DNA from: Haloplasma contractile
Lineage (GTDB): Bacteria; Bacillota_I; Bacilli_A; Haloplasmatales; Haloplasmataceae
NCBI GenBank assembly: GCA_016841945.1
Contig: JAENYC010000001.1
Coordinates: forward strand, 186,001 to 250,000
DNA length: 64,000 nt
Direction of reading: 5' to 3'
Position 1 is the stretch's first letter. Every line of letters starts with the position of its first letter. Below, piece by piece: positions 53,347 through 62,315 of this stretch. The notes beneath the pieces were generated by a model. It saw only the letters and a list, made by a program, of their open reading frames with translations, made no database searches and had not been told where the DNA came from. Made by a program: the position numbers and the translations under genes.

Positions 53347-54540
53347 ATGAAAAAAGTATCTATTTTTCTATTTATTATTATAATTACTCTATCATTAACC
53401 GGTTGTTGGGGGAAAAAAGAACTAGATGAAATTTCCTTGATTTCAGGGCTTGCCATTGATCCTAGTGAAAAAGGATACTTAATATCTGTGCAAGTCATGG
53501 TACCTGGTGAAATAACTGGTGAAACAAGAAGTGCAGCATCAAACGCTAGAATGTTTAGCGAAGAAGGTGAATCCATCTTTCAAGCGATACGTAAACTAAC
53601 CATGAAGATGCCAAGAAAGGCATATTTTACTCATTTGATGGTTATTATTATTAATGAAGAAGTCGCAAAAGATAATATGTTAGAAATCATTGATTTGTGT
53701 TTACGGGATACAGAAATTAGACCTGATGTCCCGATTATTATCTCCAAAGATGATATGGCAAGAGATATTTTGAAATCTGTGACACATATTGAAAATATTC
53801 CTGCGAATAAGGTGAAAAAAACTGGAACTAATATGAATGAAAATTGGACTGCTACTAAAACGATAACACTTCTTAACTTATTTAACGCGATGGCAAGTGA
53901 TGGGGTTAATCCCACACTAATTGGTGCAACTGTCGTTGGAGATGAAAAGGAAGGTGAGACAACTAAAAATGTTGAGGACATCGAGTCTCCTGCAATGATT
54001 GAATTAAGATATTTTTCAGTATTTAAGAATAATAAGTTAATTGGATGGTTAGATGAGGACGAAAGTAGAGGGTATAGTTATTTAATAGGCGAAATACACA
54101 GTTCAATTATGACCGTGCCGTGTGATGAATATAATACATACAATTTAGAAATCTATAGCTTTAAAACAAAGGAAGATGTGAAAATTAAAGAGGGTAAACC
54201 TGTTGTTTATATCGATTATTACATCGTAACCAATGTCGGAGAAATAGGATGTAGTATTAATCTAAAAAATATGGATGAGGTAAAAAAATTAGAATCTATC
54301 TTTGAAGAAGAAGTCATTGAAAATTCATATTACACGATAGAACAACTACAAATAAAATATCAATCAGACATTGTTGGTTTTGGTGAAATGATTCATCGAA
54401 AAGAACCAAAGATATGGAAAGCATTAAAAGAGGATTGGGATTCTCATTTTGAAAATCTAGAGGTTGTTATAGACGCGAAAGTGAAGATTCGTAGACCAGG
54501 AACAATAAGAGGTCAAATCATAGATGAAATAATAAAATAG
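53347..54540 (+). CDS. Spore germination receptor subunit C (Ger(x)C lipoprotein)
   Basis: Ger(x)C family lipoprotein, 397 aa from ATG at 53347 (AGAGGAGATGATGTT upstream). Signal peptide with lipobox SLTGC (Cys at about 22) followed by WGKKELDEISLISGLAID, the standard opening of the family. Later conserved parts are EEGESIFQAIRKLTMKMPRKAYFTHLMVIIINEE and the C-terminal domain VGEIGCSINLKNMDEV and KIWKALKEDWDSHFENLEVVIDAKVKIRRPG. Anchored to the outer face of the spore inner membrane and required with the A and B subunits for germinant response. Confidence 0.95.
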   Translation: MKKVSIFLFIIIITLSLTGCWGKKELDEISLISGLAIDPSEKGYLISVQVMVPGEITGETRSAASNARMFSEEGESIFQAIRKLTMKMPRKAYFTHLMVIIINEEVAKDNMLEIIDLCLRDTEIRPDVPIIISKDDMARDILKSVTHIENIPANKVKKTGTNMNENWTATKTITLLNLFNAMASDGVNPTLIGATVVGDEKEGETTKNVEDIESPAMIELRYFSVFKNNKLIGWLDEDESRGYSYLIGEIHSSIMTVPCDEYNTYNLEIYSFKTKEDVKIKEGKPVVYIDYYIVTNVGEIGCSINLKNMDEVKKLESIFEEEVIENSYYTIEQLQIKYQSDIVGFGEMIHRKEPKIWKALKEDWDSHFENLEVVIDAKVKIRRPGTIRGQIIDEIIK

Positions 54541-54552
54541 AGTGTGAATTAC

Positions 54553-55656
54553 ATGGAAAAGGCTAAAATATCTTTACTACAATTATATACCCTAATGGTT
54601 TTATTTGGTTTAGGGAGCTCTTCTTTATTAGGATTAGGAGCAAGTGCTAAGCAGGATGCTTGGATTGCGATATTAATAGGAAATATCGCAGGTATGGTAT
54701 TATTACTTCTTTATGGTTATATCTTTAAAAATTATCCTGATTCATCATTTATTGAAACTGTTGAATTAGTCCTTGGAAAAATAATCGGACGAGTTATCGC
54801 TTTTTTATATATTATATACCTTCTCTATAAAGCAACACTCGTATTAAGAGATATCATGGAACTCATCCTTTTGTATGTACTAACCGCTACTCATATGTTA
54901 GTGGTTGGTATCCTAGCTATGACAGTGGTTTTATATGCGATTTTCCTTGGAATAGAAACTATCTGTCGTTTTAGTCAAATCGCCTTTATTACAGTTCCCA
55001 TGAAAATGTTATATGTATTTGGTGCTATAGCTTCTGGCATCACAGATTTTAATCATTTAAAACCAGTGCTTGAAAACGGATGGATGCCAGTTCTTAATGC
55101 AACATTTCCTTTAATTTCTTCGTTTCCATTTGGTGAGATGGTAGTTTTCCTCATGGTTTTTCCATATGTGAATAAAAAGGAAAAAGCTATAAAAACTGGC
55201 ATTCTTGCCATAATAACAGTTGGTATCGTTCTAACACTTATTACAATTGGTAACATTATTACCATAGGTCCTTTAATGATAGAACTCGCCATCTTTCCAA
55301 CCATTCAAACAGCTAAGATGATTAATATTATGGATTTTATTCAACGCATTGAAGGGTTATCTGTAATCACATTCCTAACATGTAGTATGACAAAAACGAT
55401 TGTATATGCTTATGCAGCTTCTATTGGTTTAAACGTCTTTTTTAAGAGTAAAAATTATAGATATTATATTATTCCTGTTTTTTTAGTCATTCTATTAGGT
55501 TCTATCTATACAGAATATAATATGACTGTACATTTATTTGTTGGCTTAAGACTCGTTCCATTCTTTGTCAATACACCATTTGAAGTTATAATACCTTTGC
55601 TTTTGATTACTGTTATAATCATAAAGAATTTTTTTAAAAAAAGAAATCAATATTAA
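54553..55656 (+). CDS. Spore germination receptor subunit B (APC-fold permease-like)
   Basis: GerB family membrane protein of 367 aa with ten hydrophobic helices, distantly related to amino acid permeases and forming the ligand-binding part of the receptor. Opening KISLLQLYTLMVLFGLGSSSLLGLGASAKQDAWIAILIG is typical. The start is set at ATG 54553; a GTG at 54544 is possible, and the ribosome binding site (AGAGTG) is weak. It follows gerC by 12 nt and ends in a bidirectional terminator, closing the three-gene operon. No gerD or extra B subunit is nearby. Confidence 0.93.
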   Translation: MEKAKISLLQLYTLMVLFGLGSSSLLGLGASAKQDAWIAILIGNIAGMVLLLLYGYIFKNYPDSSFIETVELVLGKIIGRVIAFLYIIYLLYKATLVLRDIMELILLYVLTATHMLVVGILAMTVVLYAIFLGIETICRFSQIAFITVPMKMLYVFGAIASGITDFNHLKPVLENGWMPVLNATFPLISSFPFGEMVVFLMVFPYVNKKEKAIKTGILAIITVGIVLTLITIGNIITIGPLMIELAIFPTIQTAKMINIMDFIQRIEGLSVITFLTCSMTKTIVYAYAASIGLNVFFKSKNYRYYIIPVFLVILLGSIYTEYNMTVHLFVGLRLVPFFVNTPFEVIIPLLLITVIIIKNFFKKRNQY

Positions 55657-55684
55657 AAAAACACAATCAAGTTGTGTTTTTTAC
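55655..55684. terminator. bidirectional terminator
   Basis: Hairpin AAAAAACACAA / TTGTGTTTTTT between the convergent ger operon and msrA. Confidence 0.85.
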
Positions 55685-56178
55685 TTTTTCTCATCATCTT
55701 TTAATAATCCTAAATTAATATGACAATAGCCTGTTGGATTTTTATCTAAGTATTTTTGGTGATATTCTTCTGCTTGATAAAAGTTTTGTAGTTGTTTCAC
55801 TTCAAGTACAATTGGCTCAGAATATTCATTTTGTTTTTTTGTGATAAAACGAATCGCTTTTTCCATATCTTTTTCATCTTCATAATAAATACCAGTACGA
55901 TATTGTGACCCTACATCTCCCCCTTGTTTATTAAAAGATGTTGGGTCAATGATTCTAAACAAATGATTAAACAATGTTTCTAAATCAATTTCGACTTCAT
56001 TATAAGTTATCTCAACTGCTTCTACAAACTCAGTCTTACCTGTTTTAACCATTTGATAGGTTGGATTCATAATCTTTCCATTGGCATAGCCGACTCTTGT
56101 TTTATTAACGCCTTTTAATCTTGAAAAATATGCTTCTACACCCCAGAAGCAACCACCGGCTAATACAATTTGTTTCAT
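55681..56178 (-). CDS. msrA: Peptide-methionine (S)-S-oxide reductase
   Basis: Repairs S-oxidised methionine in proteins, 165 aa. Active site GGCFWGVEAYFSRLKGV (residues 8-24) with the nucleophilic Cys; RVGYANG, GKTEFVEAVEITYNEVEI, the strand HLFRIIDPTSFNKQGGDVGSQYRTGIYYED, and AEEYHQKYLDKNPTGYCHINLG at the end. The ATG overlaps the tcdA stop (ATGA), so the two are translated from one message. No msrB is adjacent or fused. Confidence 0.96.
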   Translation of the reverse strand: MKQIVLAGGCFWGVEAYFSRLKGVNKTRVGYANGKIMNPTYQMVKTGKTEFVEAVEITYNEVEIDLETLFNHLFRIIDPTSFNKQGGDVGSQYRTGIYYEDEKDMEKAIRFITKKQNEYSEPIVLEVKQLQNFYQAEEYHQKYLDKNPTGYCHINLGLLKDDEKK

Positions 56179-56933
56179 GATTTTTCACCATCTCTTTCAA
56201 TTTTAATGTCTTTTAATAAAACCTTTATCGCATAACTTGATGCGATGAACCCAGCAACAGGTGGAACAAAACTAGTCGAAGCGGGTGGATACTGAGTTTT
56301 TCTTGTATCCTTATATATATCACCGTCATATTCATGATATTTAGAGGTAATAGGTTTTTCTTTTGAGTAAACGACTGGTATTTTCCCCTTTATCCCTTCT
56401 TTTCTCAATTTAGTACGAATAACCTTCGCGATTGGGTCATATGAAGTATGCTTAATATCAACAATTTCAAACTGACTCGGGTCCAATTTATTAGCGGTAC
56501 CCATGACACTAATAAATGGAATTTGTCGTTTTAGACATTCTTTAATTAGTAGTATTTTATATGTGATGGTATCACTGGCATCAATGATAAAATCTATTTT
56601 CTCACATAATATTTTTTCATAGGTTTCATCATTAAAAAATAGTTCATGCTGAATGATTTCACATTCTGGGTTTATAGTCTTAATTCTTTTAGCCATTAAC
56701 TCTACTTTTGATTGACCAATGGTATCTAAACTGGCATGGAGTTGACGATTGATATTAGTAATATCTACTGTATCCTTATCAACTAAAATCATTTTACCAA
56801 CACCACATCTAGAAATAGCCTCACAACTAAAACTACCTACACCGCCTAATCCTAGTATTAGTACAGTTGATTGATTTAAAATCGTTTGTCCTTTTTTACC
56901 AAATGTTAATAGATTTCGACTAAATTGATTCAT
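56175..56933 (-). CDS. tcdA: tRNA threonylcarbamoyladenosine dehydratase
   Basis: E1-like ATPase that cyclises t6A37 of tRNA to ct6A, 252 aa from ATG at 56933 (TTAGGTGAGATAT upstream). Nucleotide motif VLILGLGGVGSFSCEAISRCGVG (about 28-50), DKDTVDITNINRQLHAS (about 56), DASDTITYKILLI and the TcdA-specific C-terminal segment KIPVVYSKEKP and GTANKLDPS. It lies in the rarA-aspS-hisS neighbourhood, as yrvM does in Bacillus. Confidence 0.94.
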   Translation of the reverse strand: MNQFSRNLLTFGKKGQTILNQSTVLILGLGGVGSFSCEAISRCGVGKMILVDKDTVDITNINRQLHASLDTIGQSKVELMAKRIKTINPECEIIQHELFFNDETYEKILCEKIDFIIDASDTITYKILLIKECLKRQIPFISVMGTANKLDPSQFEIVDIKHTSYDPIAKVIRTKLRKEGIKGKIPVVYSKEKPITSKYHEYDGDIYKDTRKTQYPPASTSFVPPVAGFIASSYAIKVLLKDIKIERDGEKS

Positions 56934-56945
56934 ATATCTCACCTA

Positions 56946-56990
56946 ACAAAAGAAATAAAGTCCAAAAATATTTTGACTTTATTTCTTATT
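56946..56990 (-). terminator. terminator of the 140-aa membrane protein gene
   Basis: Hairpin AAGAAATAAAGTC / GACTTTATTTCTT (13 bp arms) with a short T tail on the minus strand. Confidence 0.7.
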
Positions 56991-57401
56991 TTTAATACCA
57001 AAATATGGTTTTACTATGATAGAAATAAAATAATATAAGAAAAATCCAATCACGAGTGGTATTGAAATATTTAAATAATCACTTGTATATTGCGATACTA
57101 ATGCGACGATAATTAATATATCCAATAGCAACAATATTTCAAACCATAAATACTTTTCATTATGACTAACATCTTCTTCGTCATCATCTTCGTGATTTTT
57201 TTTCGCTCTTCGATAAATTACATAAACGATAATTTCATAAATGATAACAGTTAACACTGTAAAAGATTGAATTCCAATCTTAATAAAAATAAACTCGTAA
57301 CTAATGAAGAAATCTACAAAAGAGATAATACAAACGAATGTAAATGCGACTAATTGTAATAGTATAAAGTTAATTTGATACTTAGATAATTTCTTGTTCA
57401 T
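56979..57401 (-). CDS. Small four-helix membrane protein, unknown
   Basis: No family recognised. 140 aa with hydrophobic segments at about 8-30, 36-60, 85-105 and 112-132. Between helices 2 and 3 is a charged cytoplasmic loop RRAKKNHEDDDEEDVSHNEK. Start ATG 57401 with AGGAGGAAC-type ribosome binding site upstream. It lies 21 nt downstream of the AI-2E family gene on the same strand and is probably co-transcribed with it. Confidence 0.65.
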   Translation of the reverse strand: MNKKLSKYQINFILLQLVAFTFVCIISFVDFFISYEFIFIKIGIQSFTVLTVIIYEIIVYVIYRRAKKNHEDDDEEDVSHNEKYLWFEILLLLDILIIVALVSQYTSDYLNISIPLVIGFFLYYFISIIVKPYFGIKNKK

Positions 57402-57422
57402 ATAAGGTTCCTCCTAAAAATG

Positions 57423-58511
57423 TTAAACCTCATATCCCTCTACTTCAATCTTCTCCTTCACTTCACGATAATATAGAATACATACTTTAATCAATCCAGT
57501 TATCGGAACTGCAAATATAACACCTAAGACCCCAAATAAACTACCAAAACCTAAAATAGCAGCTAAAATAATTAATGGATGAATATCCAATTGTTTACTC
57601 ATTATAACAGGTTGTAAAATATTACCTTCTACGAATTGAAAACCGATATTTAGTAGTAGAATATAATACCATGGTACATCACCTGTTAAAAGAGAATATG
57701 TGACGGGCACAATTGCGGCAATTGTAGCCCCTATATATGGAATAATATTAGTTAATCCAACAATAATACCAAATAATATCGCGTTATCTAAATCAATTAA
57801 GGTGTACCCTACTGTTGAAATAACGGCAATACCAATCATAATAATGATTTGACCTCTAATATAAAGACCCAATGTTTCATTAATTCTTTTACTCAATTCA
57901 ACATAATGTTCTTTATATTTATCAGGAACCACTCTATAGAAACCTTCACCAATTTGATTGTGATCTTTTAACATATAAAATAAAATAATTGGTGATAATA
58001 TTAAAGCTAGGATAAAACTAAATAAACTTGATACTGATGTACCTGCATTAACAGCAGCATTCGTAAGATAATTCTGAATACCTTCTTGGATTTGTTCATA
58101 GATATTTAATAAAGTCGGATTGTCTTCCAAATGTAAATCTTCAAATCGTCCACTAAGGTCTTGATATATTTCGGGAACTTTTTCCAAAAACAAATCTTTC
58201 ATTTGCTCAATGACAAGTGGTGTGATTTGCCACATGATAATTGCAATTAATCCAAAGATAAATACATACAGTAAAGTAACAATTAACCATCTTGGTCTAA
58301 TTCCTTTATCTTCAGCATAAATAACAAGTGGGTAGATTAAAAAATTAACAAAAAAAGCGATTAAAAATGGTGTCAATACAGCTTTTAATGCAGCCATAAC
58401 ACTCGTAATGAATCCAGTGAATTGGCTAAAAATATATAGACATATTAAAAATAAAGTAATGATGACTAAAATCTTTATTATTTTATTTAATTTTTGATCA
58501 GAAAGGTGCAA
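57423..58511 (-). CDS. AI-2E family transporter / permease (PerM/YtvI type)
   Basis: Membrane protein of 362 aa with about seven helices. N-terminal helix pair, a soluble segment (about 95-150, including MKDLFLEKVPEIYQDLSGRFEDLH), and a C-terminal bundle with the family motif RGQIIIMIGIAVISTVGYTLI, then FGIIVGLTNIIPYIGATIAAI, LLLNIGFQFVEGNILQPVIMSKQLDIHPLIILAAILGFGSLFG. The start is placed at TTG 58511, 11 nt from GAGGA; GTG at 58520 is in frame but too close to it. Members have been linked to Na+/H+ antiport or quorum-signal export; the substrate here is unknown. Confidence 0.85.
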   Translation of the reverse strand: MHLSDQKLNKIIKILVIITLFLICLYIFSQFTGFITSVMAALKAVLTPFLIAFFVNFLIYPLVIYAEDKGIRPRWLIVTLLYVFIFGLIAIIMWQITPLVIEQMKDLFLEKVPEIYQDLSGRFEDLHLEDNPTLLNIYEQIQEGIQNYLTNAAVNAGTSVSSLFSFILALILSPIILFYMLKDHNQIGEGFYRVVPDKYKEHYVELSKRINETLGLYIRGQIIIMIGIAVISTVGYTLIDLDNAILFGIIVGLTNIIPYIGATIAAIVPVTYSLLTGDVPWYYILLLNIGFQFVEGNILQPVIMSKQLDIHPLIILAAILGFGSLFGVLGVIFAVPITGLIKVCILYYREVKEKIEVEGYEV

Positions 58512-58646
58512 GATAACCACTTCCTCGTTGATAATTCAAATATGATTATAACATAAAAGCAATATAACAGGTAGTTAAATTTAAAAATTTAATAATATTT
58601 CTCATTTTCTTTTCAAATTAGACGTAAATATGGTAAAAATTAATGA

Positions 58647-58675
58647 TTTACATCATTCAGGTCTAGTGATATAAT
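58647..58675 (+). promoter_or_regulatory. promoter of 6S RNA
   Basis: TTTACA (58647-58652), 17 nt, TATAAT (58670-58675), about 7 nt before the predicted start of 6S RNA. It fixes the RNA on the plus strand. Confidence 0.75.
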
Positions 58676-58681
58676 AAAAAT

Positions 58682-58875
58682 ACAATAAGTGCCGAACTAG
58701 TACGAAGATTTATAAAATTAATCCGAACATCTTATAATAAGGAAGTTGGGTATACTTTATTCCGTGTTGAAAGCCCACTTTAAGTGGGAATCCTGAAGAA
58801 TGAGTCGAAACTTCCACCTGCACATAACGCGGGTTAAACACCTTAAATCTACGGCTAGTTGGGCCTTATTCTATA
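58682..58875 (+). ncRNA. ssrS: 6S RNA (Firmicutes type)
   Basis: RNA polymerase-binding regulatory RNA of about 195 nt. The two ends pair in a long closing stem (AATAAG...AACTAG near 58684 against CTAGTTGGGCCTTATT near 58855). Internal features recall the Firmicutes 6S core: GCCCACTTTAAGTGGG hairpin, then CCTGAAGAATGAGTCGAAAC, and CACCTGC...GCGGGTT, the counterpart of the conserved 3' hairpin of E. coli 6S. Position next to aspS agrees with bsrA in B. subtilis. It is convergent with aspS and divergent from the AI-2E gene. Assigned from memory of family features, without an Rfam search. Confidence 0.82.
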
Positions 58876-58889
58876 TTATTATCAAAAAT

Positions 58890-58924
58890 AAAGTCACTAT
58901 TTATTTACAATAGTGACTTTTTTC
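58890..58924. terminator. bidirectional terminator of 6S RNA and aspS
   Basis: Hairpin AAAGTCACTATT / AATAGTGACTTT with T-runs, stronger on the plus side (six T). Confidence 0.8.
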
Positions 58925-58931
58925 TTTGATT

Positions 58932-60686
58932 TTATTTTTGTAATTTTATATGTAACTCGTCTAATTGTTTCCTATCAACTGGCGATGGTGCCTTAGTCAT
59001 CAAACTAGCCGCTGATAAAGTTTTTGGAAAGGCGATAACATCTTTAATATTATCTGTATTAACGAGTATCATAATGATTCTATCTAGTCCAAGCGCAATA
59101 CCTCCATGAGGTGGTGTACCATATTTAAAAGCATCGATTAAAAATCCAAATTGTTGATAAGCCTCTTCTTTAGTAAAACCTAATGTTTCAAACATTTGAT
59201 TTTGTATATCAGCTTCATGAATTCTTATTGAACCTCCACCAATTTCATGTCCATTTAAAACCACATCATAGGCTTTTGCTAAACATTTATTTGGTTCATT
59301 CTTTAAATATTGAATTGATTCCTCTTTAGGTGCTGTAAAAGGATGATGTGCTGCATAATAGCGTTTGTCTTCCTCGTCATATTCAAATAATGGCCAATCT
59401 ATAACCCATAAGAAATCGTATGTATCTTGAGGAATTAAATCCATCTCTTTAGCGATTAATTTTCTAAGGGCACCTAATGCTTCACAACTGACATCAAACT
59501 TATCAGCAACAAATAGGATTATATCATTATTTGTTATAGCTAGTTGTTCTATAAGTGCATTTCTTTCTTCTTCATTTAAAAATTTATTAATTGGGCCTGA
59601 AAACTCATTTTGATTATATTTTAAGAATGCCAAACCTTTGGCATTATATTTCTTCACAAATTCTGTTAACCGATCAATTTCTTTACGTGAATATTGTTTT
59701 GCTCCACCTTTAACATTGATTGCTCGTACATGACCACCATTTTTGATAGTATTAGAAAAAACAGAAAATGCAGATGATTTAAAGACCTCATTTAGTTCAA
59801 CAAGCTCCATCTTAAAACGTCTATCTGGTTTATCACTACCATAGCGTATCATCGCTTCATAATATGTCAATCTGTCAAATGGTACTTTAATATTAACTTC
59901 TTTGATTTCTTTCATTACCTTAACAAACAAGTTTTCAACGATGGTTTGAATTTCTTCTTCTGTTAGAAAAGAAGTTTCAATATCAACTTGAGTAAACTCA
60001 GGTTGTCTATCCGAACGTAAATCCTCATCCCTAAAACACTTTGCGACTTGATAATAGCGTTCAAGTCCAGCAATCATACACAATTGTTTAAATATCTGTG
60101 GAGATTGAGGTAGGGCATAGAATTCATGGGGGTGTATGCGAGACGGTACTAAATAGTCTCTTGCACCTTCTGGGGTTGATTTTGTAAGAATAGGTGTTTC
60201 TATTTCAATGAAATCTAAATCACTTAAATAATTCCGAATTATTCTCGTCACATTTGACCGAAGTATGATATTCTGCTGCATCTTGGGTCTTCTTAAATCA
60301 AGATAGCGATACTTTAATCTCGTATCTTCTAATGCATCAGTTTCATCTTGAATCATCATTGGCGTCGTTTCTGCTTTAGAAATAATGTCTAAATCAATGA
60401 CTTTTACTTCTACTTCACCAGTCTGTAAATTAGGATTTTTACTTTCTCTTTCGACTACGATTCCTTTTACATAAATAATATATTCATTCCGTATCTTTTC
60501 AGCTTTTTCATAAATAGATAAATCAACCTCTTCTGGATTAACAACGACCTGAGTAATGCCATAACGGTCACGTAAATCAATAAAAATAATGGTTTTATTT
60601 CGTATTTTTGAAACCCAACCTTTTAACTCAACGGTTTCATTAACATGTCTTAGACGTAATTCATTATTATGATGTGTCCTATTCAT
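58932..60686 (-). CDS. aspS: Aspartyl-tRNA synthetase
   Basis: Class II synthetase, 584 aa, bacterial type. OB anticodon domain (VELKGWVSKIRNKTIIFIDLRDRYG, about 19-43), catalytic motif 2 region FRDEDLRSDRQPEFTQVDIE (about 215), the bacterial insertion (GAD) domain (about 285-410) and motif 3 GIALGLDRIIMIL (about 530). ATG at 60686 (with another at 60689) follows GGAGGATT inside the end of hisS, so the two genes overlap by 8 nt and are translationally coupled. Discrimination between Asp-only and Asp/Asn charging is not attempted. Confidence 0.97.
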   Translation of the reverse strand: MNRTHHNNELRLRHVNETVELKGWVSKIRNKTIIFIDLRDRYGITQVVVNPEEVDLSIYEKAEKIRNEYIIYVKGIVVERESKNPNLQTGEVEVKVIDLDIISKAETTPMMIQDETDALEDTRLKYRYLDLRRPKMQQNIILRSNVTRIIRNYLSDLDFIEIETPILTKSTPEGARDYLVPSRIHPHEFYALPQSPQIFKQLCMIAGLERYYQVAKCFRDEDLRSDRQPEFTQVDIETSFLTEEEIQTIVENLFVKVMKEIKEVNIKVPFDRLTYYEAMIRYGSDKPDRRFKMELVELNEVFKSSAFSVFSNTIKNGGHVRAINVKGGAKQYSRKEIDRLTEFVKKYNAKGLAFLKYNQNEFSGPINKFLNEEERNALIEQLAITNNDIILFVADKFDVSCEALGALRKLIAKEMDLIPQDTYDFLWVIDWPLFEYDEEDKRYYAAHHPFTAPKEESIQYLKNEPNKCLAKAYDVVLNGHEIGGGSIRIHEADIQNQMFETLGFTKEEAYQQFGFLIDAFKYGTPPHGGIALGLDRIIMILVNTDNIKDVIAFPKTLSAASLMTKAPSPVDRKQLDELHIKLQK

Positions 60687-61959
60687 CATAATCCTCCATT
60701 CTACATTTAATTTCTTTTTCCACATTATGAATACTGATAACATCTTGTATCTGTGTTTTCATATTCTTAATACTTATCTGCTCATTATTTAGTTCTTCTT
60801 CACCAATAATAATGGTAAATTTAGCATTTAGTTTATCCGCTTGTTTAAATTGAGCTTTAACCTTACGATTAAAATAATCTTTCTCTGATTTAATATAATT
60901 TTTTCTTAATAATTCTAATAATTTAAAGGCATAAATCTCTGTTTTATCTGAAGTTGAAACAATATAAACATCAACTTCATCTTTGGTATCAATGGTGATT
61001 TCTTCAGCTTCAAGCGCTAGTATTAAGCGGTCCATTCCGAAGGCAAAACCCATGCCTGGTACATCAGGACCTCCTATTTCTTCTACTAATCCATTATATC
61101 GCCCACCACCACCAAGAGCATTTTGACTTCCAAATCCAGGCACATAAGTAATGACTTCATAGACTGTATGATTATAATAATCTAGGCCTCTTACTAAACT
61201 ATGATCAATTTCATACTCAATTCCAAGTTGTTCTAAATCCTCTAGTACATGTTTAAAAAATGCTTTAGAATCCTCATTTAGATAATTTGACATCATAGGA
61301 GCAGTCTTCATCGCTTTGTGTGCTTTATCTACTTTACAATCTAATATTCGAAGCGGATTTTGTTCGAGTCTTTTTTGACAATCTTCACATAATTCTTCTT
61401 TAACTGGTTTAAAATGATCGATTAAGGCTTGTCTATATTGTTTTCGACTTTCCTTATCCCCAAGGGTATTAATCAATACTTTTACTTTTTTTAAACCTAA
61501 TTGTCTAAATATATTGACTGATAATGCAATAACTTCTGCATCAACAGATGGATCATTACTTCCAATGGCTTCAACACCAAATTGATGAAACTGCCGACTT
61601 CTCCCTTTTTGCATTCGTTCATAACGAAACATTGGTCCCATATAATACAATTTTGTCAACTGATTTAAATCAGCATATAATTTATGCTCAACATAACTTC
61701 GTACAACACAAGCGGTCCCTTCAGGACGTAACGTGATTGAACGATTTCCTTTATCTTTGAAGGTATACATTTCTTTTGTGACAATATCTGTACTTTTACC
61801 AACACCGCGTATAAATAAATCAGTACTTTCAAATATCGGGGTTCTTATCTCTTGATAATTATATAATTCACATGTCTTTCGTATAATAGATTCTAGATAA
61901 TGCCATTTATGAATATCACTTGGTAAAATATCATAGGTTCCTTTGGCAGTTTGAATCAT
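60679..61959 (-). CDS. hisS: Histidyl-tRNA synthetase
   Basis: Class II synthetase, 426 aa. Start ATG 61959 (AAAGGAG 9 nt upstream). Motif 1 region RTPIFESTDLFIRGVGKSTDIVTKEMY (about 39-65), motif 2 LYYMGPMFRYERMQKGRSRQFHQFGVEAIG (about 105-134), HisA box LVRGLDYYNHTVYEV (about 255) and motif 3 GMGFAFGMDRLILAL (about 305). The anticodon-binding domain follows. First gene of hisS-aspS under the T-box leader. Confidence 0.97.
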   Translation of the reverse strand: MIQTAKGTYDILPSDIHKWHYLESIIRKTCELYNYQEIRTPIFESTDLFIRGVGKSTDIVTKEMYTFKDKGNRSITLRPEGTACVVRSYVEHKLYADLNQLTKLYYMGPMFRYERMQKGRSRQFHQFGVEAIGSNDPSVDAEVIALSVNIFRQLGLKKVKVLINTLGDKESRKQYRQALIDHFKPVKEELCEDCQKRLEQNPLRILDCKVDKAHKAMKTAPMMSNYLNEDSKAFFKHVLEDLEQLGIEYEIDHSLVRGLDYYNHTVYEVITYVPGFGSQNALGGGGRYNGLVEEIGGPDVPGMGFAFGMDRLILALEAEEITIDTKDEVDVYIVSTSDKTEIYAFKLLELLRKNYIKSEKDYFNRKVKAQFKQADKLNAKFTIIIGEEELNNEQISIKNMKTQIQDVISIHNVEKEIKCRMEDYDE

Positions 61960-61980
61960 CAATATCATCTCCTTTATATT

Positions 61981-62183
61981 AAAAAAAAAGTCCTTAGAAA
62001 AATTCTAAGGACGCATATTTACGCGGTACCACCCTAGTTGCTTATATATAGCCAACTTAAAAATGTATATCTCCAAAGTGTCATTCACTAACTCATTTGT
62101 AGGAGCTTACAGCCTAAGACTCCATTCTCTAAAAACAAATTGGTTTAGTTACTCTTCTTTATCATCGATTCATATTCATTATC
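61981..62183 (-). promoter_or_regulatory. T-box riboswitch of hisS-aspS
   Basis: Leader that reads tRNA charging. The T-box core AGGGTGGTACCGCG lies at 62035-62022. The terminator GTCCTTAG / CTAAGGAC plus nine T is at 62012-61981. In stem I, the 5' AGTA loop-E element is followed by ACTAA, which pairs with TTAGT at 62091-62087; next comes the specifier-loop strand GAATGACACTTT. Alignment with the known glyQS loop (GAA-N-codon-A) gives GAC (Asp, 62082-62080) as specifier, overlapped by CAC (His, 62080-62078). The discriminator-pairing base after TGG is T. Confidence 0.93.
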
Positions 62184-62189
62184 ACAATT

Positions 62190-62218
62190 ATTATAACCAA
62201 TATTTAAATATGATGCAA
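62190..62218 (-). promoter_or_regulatory. promoter of the hisS-aspS T-box transcript
   Basis: Minus strand TTGCAT (62218-62213), 17 nt, TATAAT (62195-62190). Confidence 0.7.
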
Positions 62219-62315
62219 GATTATATTGTAATATTTTTATTTTCTTTTACCTATTCCATTATATTAAATAATAATATTTTATAAATGTTCGATTATTTTG
62301 TCATATGAAGGCGAT

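Noticed and set aside
62063-62284. 73-codon plus-strand open frame
   Set aside because: It lies across the T-box leader and its promoter on the other strand and has no start signal.
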